Assembly: GCA_019114545.1 (NCBI GenBank) | Contig: DXFG01000057.1 | Coordinates: forward strand, 1 to 49,565 | DNA length: 49,565 nt | Source of the DNA: Candidatus Blautia pullistercoris | GTDB lineage: Bacteria; Bacillota; Clostridia; Lachnospirales; Lachnospiraceae | Direction: 5' to 3' | Shown: positions 8,621 to 15,689 of the stretch, piece after piece | How the letters are laid out: each line of letters starts with the position of its first letter | Position numbering within the stretch: the first letter of the stretch is position 1 | Translations under genes and position numbers: made by a program | The notes under the pieces: model-generated | The model's database searches: none | What the model saw: only the letters and a program-made list of their open reading frames with translations | What the model was told of the DNA's origin: nothing

Positions 8621-9634
8621 ATGAAGAAAAGGGCATATTTGAAAGACAACTGGAGACTGGTCCTTCTGTGGCTGCTTACAGCGGGGCTGACAGAGCTGGT
8701 CATGTATTTTTTCCAGGTCCAGGCAGAGCTGATGATCCTGACACTGGGAATCTGGCTGCTGGGACTTGTGGGAACGCTTTCCTGGGATTATATGAGGAAG
8801 AACAGGTTCTACCGGGAGATGGAAGAAAAGATGGGGAACCTGGAAGAAAAATACCTTATCCAGGAAATGATAAAGAAACCGGAATTTCTGGAGGGAAGGA
8901 TTCTTTATAACACTGTGGAGCAGATGGGAAAGGCCATGAGCGACCAGATTTTTGAACAGCAGAGGAGGAACAATGCCTTTAAACAGTATGTGGAGACCTG
9001 GATTCATGAGGTGAAGCTTCCTATTGCCAGTATGAGGCTTCTTCTCCACAAGGACAGAGGTGAGACCTCCAGAGTTATGAAAGAACAGGTTTCCAGGATA
9101 GACAGTTATGTGGAACAGGTTCTCTACTATCTCAGAAGCCAGGTTCCGGAAAAGGATTATGTGATCCGGGAATATTCTCTGAAGGCGGTAACAGACCAGG
9201 CCATTTCCAGAAACCGGGACAGTCTGATCCTGAACCATATCCGGATCATTCAGGAGACAGAAGATATTCCGGTGCTGACAGATGAAAAATGGCTGAGCTT
9301 TATTCTGGGCCAGCTTCTGAGCAACAGTGTGAAATACAAAAGGGAAGAGGAGGCCTGTATACGGATCCGCAGCAGCAGGACTTCCAGGGGAACTTTGCTG
9401 TCTGTGTGGGACAATGGTATGGGAATCCAAAAGGCAGATCTTCCCCGTATCTTCGAACATTCCTTTACCGGAGAAAATGGAAGAAGGGGACAGAGTTCTA
9501 CGGGCATGGGACTGTATCTGTGCAAAAAACTCTGCCACAGACTGGGACACCGGATCTGGGCAGAATCTGAAAAAGGAGTTTATACGGAGATATTTATAGA
9601 ATTTGGACAGGATAAACATACAGAGATGGCTTAG
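8621..9634 (+). CDS. Intramembrane-sensing histidine kinase (BceS-like)
   Basis: A 337-residue kinase with two membrane helices (about 12-32 and 36-54) joined by a very short outer loop. It has no extracellular sensor domain, which is the hallmark of intramembrane-sensing kinases that read the flux of a partner ABC transporter. The H-box is WIHEVKLPIASM (H129), followed by the N-box LLSNSVKYK and G-boxes DNGMGI and GMGLYL. The start follows a GGGAGAGTGGA ribosome binding site. The stop codon overlaps a terminator, separating the kinase from the transporter genes, which have their own promoter. Confidence 0.9.
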   Translation: MKKRAYLKDNWRLVLLWLLTAGLTELVMYFFQVQAELMILTLGIWLLGLVGTLSWDYMRKNRFYREMEEKMGNLEEKYLIQEMIKKPEFLEGRILYNTVEQMGKAMSDQIFEQQRRNNAFKQYVETWIHEVKLPIASMRLLLHKDRGETSRVMKEQVSRIDSYVEQVLYYLRSQVPEKDYVIREYSLKAVTDQAISRNRDSLILNHIRIIQETEDIPVLTDEKWLSFILGQLLSNSVKYKREEEACIRIRSSRTSRGTLLSVWDNGMGIQKADLPRIFEHSFTGENGRRGQSSTGMGLYLCKKLCHRLGHRIWAESEKGVYTEIFIEFGQDKHTEMA

Positions 9635-9667
9635 ATCTGCAAATGCATATCAAGGCCATCTTTTTTC
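9624..9667 (+). terminator. Terminator after the kinase gene
   Basis: AGATGGC pairs with GCCATCT across a 24-nt loop and is followed by TTTTTT. The kinase stop codon TAG begins inside the loop. Confidence 0.75.
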
Positions 9668-9687
9668 TGCTATAAGATTTTACCAAC

Positions 9688-9751
9688 CTTACAGAGATGT
9701 AAGATTAAGTAATGGAAATCCATGGATGGGGGAAGAGCCTTTTTCTATAAT
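9688..9751 (+). promoter_or_regulatory. Regulated promoter of the Bce-like ABC genes
   Basis: A perfect palindrome CTTACA-gaga-TGTAAG (9688-9703) lies 20 bp upstream of a weak -35 (TGGATG) and a perfect -10 TATAAT (9746-9751). A strong -10 with a poor -35 and an upstream dyad is the usual design of an activator-dependent promoter. The adjacent OmpR-type regulator is the obvious candidate. Confidence 0.6.
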
Positions 9752-9832
9752 AGAGACAGTATAGGACAGAATAAGAAAGGAGTCGTGGAATCCCTTCTAT
9801 TCTGTGCAGAAAAGAAAAAAGGAGGAGAATCT

Positions 9833-10600
9833 GTGGAGAAATTATTGGAAATCCAGCATATGATGAAATATTACGGAAACAAATCCAGCCTTACCAAGGC
9901 AGTAGATGATATCAGCTTTTCAGTAGAAAAGGGAGAATTTACGGCAGTTATGGGGGCCAGCGGTTCGGGAAAGACTACTCTTCTGAATTGCATTTCCACC
10001 ATAGACCGGGTAACAGGCGGCCATATCCTGGTGGAGGGAAAAGATGTGACAAAGCTGAGAGGAAGAGGCCTTTCCAGATTCCGTCGGGAGAAACTGGGCT
10101 TTATTTTCCAGGATTTTAACCTGCTGGACACGCTGAACGGTTTTGACAATATCGCTCTGGCCCTTCAGATACAGAATGAGAAGCCGGGCAGGATTCCCGG
10201 AAAGGTAGAAGAGATTGCCCGGAAACTGAATATCCAGGAGGTACTGAAAAAATATCCCTACCAGATGTCCGGGGGTCAGAAACAGCGGTGTGCCTGTGCA
10301 AGGGCCATTGTAACGAACCCCTCCCTGATCCTGGCGGATGAGCCTACAGGAGCCCTGGATTCTCAGAGCGCAGGGATGCTTCTGGATAATCTGCAGTTCC
10401 TGAATCAGGAGCTGGGGGCAACGATTCTTATGGTAACCCATGATCCTCTCTGTGCCAGCTACAGTGGACGGGTGCTGTTTCTTAAAGATGGGAAACTTTT
10501 CCATGAACTGAGAAAGGGAGAATCCAGCCGGAAGGAATTTTTTGACCAGATCATTCATGTGATCGCATTACTGGGAGGTGACCTGAGCCGTGTTGTTTAG
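9833..10600 (+). CDS. ABC transporter ATP-binding protein (BceA-like)
   Basis: A 255-residue ATPase with Walker A GASGSGKTT, signature MSGGQKQR and Walker B LILADEPTGALD, of the MacB/LolD/BceA type that powers FtsX-fold permeases. The GTG start at 9833 is chosen for its AAAAGGAGGAGAA ribosome binding site; the track start at 9722 would cover the promoter's -10. The 3' end overlaps the permease start by 11 bases, so the two are translationally coupled. With the upstream two-component pair it probably forms a sensing/resistance complex against cell-wall-active peptides; the ligand is unknown. Confidence 0.92.
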   Translation: MEKLLEIQHMMKYYGNKSSLTKAVDDISFSVEKGEFTAVMGASGSGKTTLLNCISTIDRVTGGHILVEGKDVTKLRGRGLSRFRREKLGFIFQDFNLLDTLNGFDNIALALQIQNEKPGRIPGKVEEIARKLNIQEVLKKYPYQMSGGQKQRCACARAIVTNPSLILADEPTGALDSQSAGMLLDNLQFLNQELGATILMVTHDPLCASYSGRVLFLKDGKLFHELRKGESSRKEFFDQIIHVIALLGGDLSRVV

Positions 10601-12572
10601 TCTGTCTGTTAAAAACTTCAGAAAGAGTATTCGGGATTATTCGATTTATTTTTTTACTATGATCCTGGGAGTAGCGGTTTTCTACATTTTCAATGCCATC
10701 GAAACCCAGACAGCTATGATGGAAGTTTCCCAGACAAAGGCAGCTATTATCGATTCTATGAACGGGATCATGTCCGGGGTAAGTATTTTTGTCTCTCTGG
10801 TCCTGGGATACCTTATTGTCTATGCCAGCAGGTTTATGCTGAAAAAACGGAAAAGGGAATTCGGCATCTACCTTACTTTGGGAATGGGACGTATCAGGCT
10901 GGCTGCTATGCTGTGGCTGGAGACTATCTGGATGGGACTGATCTCCCTGGCTGTGGGTCTGCTGGCTGGAATGGGGATTTCCCAGCTGATGTCTCTGATC
11001 GTGTCCAATCTTTTTCAGGCAGATGTATCCAGATATGAATTTGTGATTTCCGGTCAGGCAGTGGGGAAAAGTATCTTGTATTTTCTCCTGATCTATCTGG
11101 TGGTGATGATTTTTAATACCCTTTCTGTAAGCCGGGCCAGGCTGGCAGAGTTTATCACTGCGGGAAGGAAAAAGGAGAAAAACTTTCTGAAAAAGCCCCT
11201 TCTCAGCGGACTGGTATTTTTACTGGCTGTAGTGATGCTGGGAACTGCCTACTATAATGTGACTGCAAATCAGCAGGCTATGACCACAGAAACAGATGTT
11301 CTGACCCAGGTGCTCCTGGGGATCCTTGGAACTTTTCTGGTGTTCTGGTCATTGTCCGGCTTTCTCATGACAGCTGCAGGAAAATTCAGAAGGCTGTACT
11401 ACCGGCGGTTGAATTCTTTTGTAGTGGGAGAGCTTTCCAATAAGCTGAACTCTACGGTAATGGCATGCAGCGTGATCTGCCTGCTGCTCTTTATGACCAT
11501 CTGTCTATTGTTTTCCGCCATTGCCAGAAAAGAATATAAGGATCAGGAAGCGGTAAAGCTGGCTCCGGTGTCCATTTCCATGTCTAAAGAAATGACAGAT
11601 TCTAAGTCTATCTTTGATATTATGGAAGTCCGTGGGATTTCTATGGAAGATTTTCAGGACCTGGTCAGCGTTTACACCTATCATCTGGATGAGGTGACCA
11701 ACTATACTTTGATTGGTGAATCTTATGGTAAGGAGTATGACGATCAGAAGGCAGAGGTGATGAAGGTGGGGGATTATAATAGGGCGGCCAGAGTTTATCA
11801 TATGCCAGAGTATGAACTGGAGGAAGAGGAATACCTGATCGTAGCAGATCAGGAAGGTGCTGTGTATATACGGAACAGAGGCCTTGCGGATGATCGGGAG
11901 ATTACCATTAAAGGAAAAAGCTATCATGCAAAAGAAAATACCTGTCAGGACGGCTATCTTCAGATGTCTTACCAGCCTCAAAACTCTGGTATCCTTTTGG
12001 TGCCGGACTCTGTAAAACTGGGAGAAGAGGAACAGTATAAGAATTATGTTATGGGAGATTACCGGGATAAGAGTAAAGAATTTGCCCAGGAAATGGACCA
12101 GAATTTTGCACAGATACTGAATCCAGAACAGAGCACCTATGGGAAGATACAGGTCACTACCCAGTCTGCTATTTATGATGACAGCATCGGCACCAGCGCT
12201 ATGTACATCTTTCTGGGCCTGTATCTGGGAATCTGCTTTCTGATCTCCGGCTCTGCAGTGCTGGCTCTGAAAATTCTTTCAGACAGTGCAGACAGCAGAG
12301 AGAAGTATCAGATACTGCAGAAGCTGGGCTGTGAAGAAAAAGAAATCCGAAGAGCTTTAAGACGGCAGAATGGCCTTTTATTTCTGCTGCCCCTTCTTCT
12401 GGCAGCAGTACATGCCATATTTGGTATACAGGTATGCCGGACAATGCTGTCCATCTATGGCTCAAAGGGCTCCGGGACTGCTCTGGCAGTGACCCTGGCC
12501 CTTACAGGAGCCATCTATGGAGGATATTTCCTGTTATCCCATAAGTGTTCTGTAAAGATTGTAAAAGAATAA
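10590..12572 (+). CDS. FtsX-like ABC permease (BceB-like)
   Basis: A 660-residue permease with a GTG start preceded by GGAGGTG. It has about ten predicted membrane helices, with FtsX-type blocks at residues 55-180 and in the last 120 residues. Between helices 7 and 8 lies a roughly 200-residue polar domain (about 310-530) that would face outward, the BceB architecture in which this domain recognises the peptide antibiotic or its lipid II complex. It ends 12 bp before a fold-back repeat element. Confidence 0.9.
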   Translation: MLFSLSVKNFRKSIRDYSIYFFTMILGVAVFYIFNAIETQTAMMEVSQTKAAIIDSMNGIMSGVSIFVSLVLGYLIVYASRFMLKKRKREFGIYLTLGMGRIRLAAMLWLETIWMGLISLAVGLLAGMGISQLMSLIVSNLFQADVSRYEFVISGQAVGKSILYFLLIYLVVMIFNTLSVSRARLAEFITAGRKKEKNFLKKPLLSGLVFLLAVVMLGTAYYNVTANQQAMTTETDVLTQVLLGILGTFLVFWSLSGFLMTAAGKFRRLYYRRLNSFVVGELSNKLNSTVMACSVICLLLFMTICLLFSAIARKEYKDQEAVKLAPVSISMSKEMTDSKSIFDIMEVRGISMEDFQDLVSVYTYHLDEVTNYTLIGESYGKEYDDQKAEVMKVGDYNRAARVYHMPEYELEEEEYLIVADQEGAVYIRNRGLADDREITIKGKSYHAKENTCQDGYLQMSYQPQNSGILLVPDSVKLGEEEQYKNYVMGDYRDKSKEFAQEMDQNFAQILNPEQSTYGKIQVTTQSAIYDDSIGTSAMYIFLGLYLGICFLISGSAVLALKILSDSADSREKYQILQKLGCEEKEIRRALRRQNGLLFLLPLLLAAVHAIFGIQVCRTMLSIYGSKGSGTALAVTLALTGAIYGGYFLLSHKCSVKIVKE

Positions 12573-12584
12573 AAGAAAATCGGG

Positions 12585-12752
12585 CTAAGTGTACTGTAGC
12601 ATTCACTTTCAGCATAATGACGACGAATGAACTTTCCACTCTGCAAGGCGGAGGAATGAGGCGCAGCGGTGGATACGCTGATTGACGACAACGCCGCAGA
12701 TGGAAGTTCAGGCAAGTCATTATGCGAAATGTGAGTGATACAGTACACTTAG
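12585..12752. repeat. 168-bp fold-back (MITE-like or structured RNA) element
   Basis: The ends are a perfect 14-bp inverted repeat, CTAAGTGTACTGTA and TACAGTACACTTAG. Inside, CATTCAC..GCATAATGAC pairs with GTCATTATGC..GTGAGTG, then GAACTTTCCA..CTGC with GCAGATGGAAGTTC, and finally CAGCG-N7-CGCTG near the tip. Almost the whole length can therefore fold into one long imperfect hairpin. It lies between convergent genes, and its right arm supplies the TAA stop of the glycoside hydrolase. It has no coding capacity and no U-run. Confidence 0.8.
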
Positions 12753-14224
12753 TCTGTTACAAGGAAAGTCACGGTAGCAGGAGCCAGCGTTAGTGTTCCT
12801 GCTTCTACAGGAGCTCCTTCAAGAGAAGGAAGCTGTGCGGTTCCTGTGAGCTCCAGAGGTTTTCCGTTGAGAAGAATCCTGGGAGAGCGGAGGTATTCAG
12901 CGGACAGGGTGTAGACAGTACCTCTCCATGGCACTTCCAGGAGTGCAGCCTCTGAAGGGGAGTTATTGACGATCATATAGGCATACCCTTTTTTCCCGTC
13001 TTTTCTGGAATGGACATAGCAGTGGAACCCTTCTCGGATTTCCTGGCCCAAGTCATAGACTTTAGATCCCATCAGCCGGTTCCACAGCAGGGCAAGCCAG
13101 TAATTGGGCCGGGGCAGATGGGTTTCAAAGTCCAGATATCCATAATCGGAAGCCATAAAGGTGTTGTGGAAGATCACCCCGTCTGTAACTGTGCAGAAAC
13201 GTCCAAGTTCATCGGCAGAGCGGATCACGTCCAGAAAAGTGGAGGCCCAGGTATTTCCTCCGCAGCCTGCATCGCCGGATTCTGTGACCCACATTTGGGC
13301 ACCGGGACAATATTGATCCCGCAGCTTCTTGTAATAGCAGGCAGCTTCCCATGGAATCCCCAGGTATTCTTCTGAAAGGGCCTTGTCACCCGGCCAGTGT
13401 ATGCCCAGGAAAGCCCCTCTTTCAGAAAAGCAGTTGTACATATGGTAGCTGTATACATCTGCCTGCTCTTTGCAGCCTTCCAGGAGATCTTCCGAGGGAA
13501 TCACGGATAAGTTGTGATAGCCTACATAGGGGCTGAATTTTTCTCCGCTGGAACAGGGACCTACCGTAAGGATATCCGGATAATTTTCTTTAAGAAAACG
13601 GAAACAGAGATCCTGGTCCCGGCTGAAATCTTCCGGAGTATAGTTGGAAGGTGTCCCGCCCAGAATGGTAGTGTTTGGCTCATTCATAAATTCTACGGCG
13701 GAAATGGGAACACCATAGTCCCGGCTGTAGTCCAGAATAAGCTTTAGCTGCTCTGGATTCCAGGTTCCGTCAGGGTTCCGTACTCCGTCACAGTTGGCCG
13801 GGGAGATCAGCAGTTTGCCGTCTACATATTTTACAAAATCCAGAAGCCGGTCCCACTGCTTACGGGTGAGAATGCTGTGGAAGCCTTCCGGCACTTTTCC
13901 GCCGGTATGGCCGTCCAGATCATAATAGGTAGTGGTGGCCCAGGAGCCGCTGACCCGGATATATGCCGGCCCCAGGGCTTTGGCCAGTTCCAGAGCCCGC
14001 TGATCCTGAAGGTCTGCCGGGGGAAATATTTCCAGAAGAGAGCCCATTTGAGACAGGTCAGCAAGCTGGGGAACTTCTTCTTTGCCTTCTATCTGGGCAG
14101 GAGTATAAAGTTTCCAGAAAGTGCCTCCGGTCACTTCGGTCATTTCTATGTTGTAGGAGATCAGCCGGCTGTCCATTTCCCTCAAAAAAGGCAGACTGCC
14201 AATGGGTAATTTAATTTTGGTCAT
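12749..14224 (-). CDS. GH79-like (heparanase/beta-glucuronidase-type) glycoside hydrolase
   Basis: A 491-residue clan-A (beta/alpha)8 hydrolase without signal peptide, so probably cytoplasmic. The RVSGSWATTTYYD strand, the acid/base motif EFMNEPN (E182) and the nucleophile segment WVTESGDAGCGGNTW (E315) resemble heparanase-type GH79 enzymes that cleave beta-glucuronides. The C-terminal 100 residues look like the beta-sandwich domain. A good AAGGAGGG ribosome binding site lies upstream, and TATAAT is present as ATTATA at 14277-14282. No transporter is adjacent, so the substrate is uncertain; GH39/GH30 relatives are alternatives. Its stop codon lies in the fold-back element's arm. Confidence 0.75.
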   Translation of the reverse strand: MTKIKLPIGSLPFLREMDSRLISYNIEMTEVTGGTFWKLYTPAQIEGKEEVPQLADLSQMGSLLEIFPPADLQDQRALELAKALGPAYIRVSGSWATTTYYDLDGHTGGKVPEGFHSILTRKQWDRLLDFVKYVDGKLLISPANCDGVRNPDGTWNPEQLKLILDYSRDYGVPISAVEFMNEPNTTILGGTPSNYTPEDFSRDQDLCFRFLKENYPDILTVGPCSSGEKFSPYVGYHNLSVIPSEDLLEGCKEQADVYSYHMYNCFSERGAFLGIHWPGDKALSEEYLGIPWEAACYYKKLRDQYCPGAQMWVTESGDAGCGGNTWASTFLDVIRSADELGRFCTVTDGVIFHNTFMASDYGYLDFETHLPRPNYWLALLWNRLMGSKVYDLGQEIREGFHCYVHSRKDGKKGYAYMIVNNSPSEAALLEVPWRGTVYTLSAEYLRSPRILLNGKPLELTGTAQLPSLEGAPVEAGTLTLAPATVTFLVTD

Positions 14225-14276
14225 AATGAAAACCCTCCTTGTTCTTTTGCATTTTATAAAGCACTATGATTTCTCA

Positions 14277-14282
14277 TTATAC
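14277..14282 (-). promoter_or_regulatory. -10 element upstream of the GH79-like gene
   Basis: ATTATA on the plus strand reads TATAAT on the minus strand, 52 bp before the gene start. No convincing -35 is seen, so activation is possible. Confidence 0.4.
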
Positions 14283-14313
14283 GGGATAAAAGAACTTTCG
14301 TCTATACAAGACA

Positions 14314-14428
14314 GAGCATAAATGCCCGCTTGGCTCCTTGCTTTGTGGTACCCTAGCCGCAGGCGGCTAGGATCATCGGCAGTCGCCAAATGAGCATAAA
14401 TGCTCGCTTGGCTCCTTGCTTTGTGGTA
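14314..14428 (+). repeat. Duplicated 37-bp intergenic repeat flanking a palindrome
   Basis: Two copies of GAGCATAAATGC(C/T)CGCTTGG... (14314-14350 and 14392-14428) differ at one position. Between them CCTAGCCGC-AG-GCGGCTAGG (14352-14371) is a perfect hairpin. The second copy forms its own stem with upstream bases (GCCAA..GAGCAT-AA-ATGCTC..TTGGC) and runs into an extended -10, TGGTATACT. In the first copy the equivalent -10 reads TACCCT. Confidence 0.75.
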
Positions 14429-14433
14429 TACTA
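14424..14433 (+). promoter_or_regulatory. Extended -10 promoter for hicB-panE
   Basis: TGGTATACT fits an extended -10 (TGn-TATACT, hexamer 14428-14433). No good -35 is visible. It lies at the end of the second copy of the 37-bp repeat and about 60 bp before the HicB start. Confidence 0.4.
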
Positions 14434-14493
14434 TCCTCAGTATGGGATCGGGCTGGGTTCCATGTGAGAATATTGAAAGGAGTGAAATAGATT

Positions 14494-14769
14494 ATGAAAT
14501 TTATATATCCGGCAGTGATAAGAAAAACAGAGGAGGGAAAGTTTCAGGCAACTTTTCCGGATCTGGAGTGTTGTTATGCAGTGGGAGATACCCTGGAGGA
14601 AGCGGTGGACAATGCCAATGAAGCGGCTTATGACTGGCTGTATCTGGAAATCTCAGAAGATGGAGATCTGCCTCCTGTCTCAGACCTTCATGATATAGAA
14701 CTTCAGGAGGGGGAAGAGGTTCGGAATATTGCGGTGAATATCCGTTTTACAGAAGGCTGGGATGAGTAA
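14494..14769 (+). CDS. Solitary HicB-family protein
   Basis: A 91-residue protein starting MKFIYPAVIRKTEEGKFQAT with the HicB core FPDLECCYAVGDTLEEAVDNANEA, a partial RNase-H-like fold used by HicB antitoxins to cover the HicA toxin. No HicA-like double-stranded-RNA-binding ORF is seen on either side and no C-terminal DNA-binding domain is obvious. It is probably an orphan HicB whose role is not antitoxic. The stop overlaps the ATG of the downstream reductase (TAATG). A GGAGTGAAATAGATT ribosome binding site supports the start. Confidence 0.8.
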   Translation: MKFIYPAVIRKTEEGKFQATFPDLECCYAVGDTLEEAVDNANEAAYDWLYLEISEDGDLPPVSDLHDIELQEGEEVRNIAVNIRFTEGWDE

Positions 14770-15689
14770 TGGAGGAAAATAAGAAAGAGGTAAAGATCCG
14801 TATTGCAGGCATGGGGGCCCTCGGAGTTATGTACGGAGATTTTATAAAAGAGCAGGGAGGAGATATTTCCTTTGTGATGGACAAACAGCGGCTGGAAAAG
14901 TATCGGGGACAAGAGGTTCTCTGCAACGGCCGTTCCCAGATCTTTCAGATGGAAGAGAGCAGTCAGGCCTCCCCGGCGGATCTTGTAATCGTGGCAGTAA
15001 AGTATGGAGGACTTCAATCTGTTATAGAAACCATTCAAAACTCTGTGGGAGAAAATACGGTGATTCTGTCTGTAATGAACGGGATTATCAGTGAAGAAAT
15101 GCTGGCAGCCAGATATGGCTGGGATAAGGTGATTTATGCCATAGCAGAGGGAATGGACGCTATGAAATTCGGCCACCGGCTCCGGTACAGCCGGATGGGA
15201 AAGATCGTGATAGGAGCCGCCAGGCCGGGACAGAAAAAACAGGCGGAGAAGGCCGCAGGCATCTTTAAGGGCCTGGGCCTGCCTTATGAGGAAGTACCGG
15301 ATATTATGCACCGGCTATGGGGAAAATTTATGCTGAATGTAGGCGTGAACCAGGTATGCATGGCCTATGGGACTGATTATGAAGGGGCTTTGGGAAAACA
15401 TAAGGAGGCCCATGAAGATATGCTGGGAGCCATGAGAGAAGTCATTGCCTTGGGAAAGGCAGAAGGAATCCCTTTGACGGAAAAAGATATGGATTACTAT
15501 ATCGGCCTCCTGGAACAGCTGGATCCTAAAGGAATGCCTTCTATGGCCCAGGATCGGATCTCCAGGCGGCTTTCAGAGGTGGAAATGTTTGCCGGGACAG
15601 TGATACCCCTGGGAGAAAAACACGGGATTTCCACCCCTGTGAACCGAAAGCTTTATGAGAAAATCCTGGAGATCGAAAAGCATTATTAA
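14769..15689 (+). CDS. Ketopantoate reductase (PanE/ApbA) family protein
   Basis: A 306-residue NADPH-dependent reductase of the 2-dehydropantoate 2-reductase family, which makes pantoate for coenzyme A synthesis. The N-terminal Rossmann strand IRIAGMGALGVMYG gives the nucleotide-binding GxGxxG. The all-alpha C-terminal domain has the LWGKFMLNVGVNQ motif carrying the catalytic Lys. No panB/panC neighbours are present, and many bacteria have paralogues acting on other keto acids, so panE is not assigned. Its TAA stop shares the TTAA tetranucleotide with the stop of the convergent VWA gene. Confidence 0.85.
   Translation: MEENKKEVKIRIAGMGALGVMYGDFIKEQGGDISFVMDKQRLEKYRGQEVLCNGRSQIFQMEESSQASPADLVIVAVKYGGLQSVIETIQNSVGENTVILSVMNGIISEEMLAARYGWDKVIYAIAEGMDAMKFGHRLRYSRMGKIVIGAARPGQKKQAEKAAGIFKGLGLPYEEVPDIMHRLWGKFMLNVGVNQVCMAYGTDYEGALGKHKEAHEDMLGAMREVIALGKAEGIPLTEKDMDYYIGLLEQLDPKGMPSMAQDRISRRLSEVEMFAGTVIPLGEKHGISTPVNRKLYEKILEIEKHY

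Noticed and set aside
8525-9619. 364-aa minus-strand ORF opposite the first histidine kinase
   Set aside because: The plus strand encodes a kinase with all catalytic boxes; the antisense translation has no recognisable motif.
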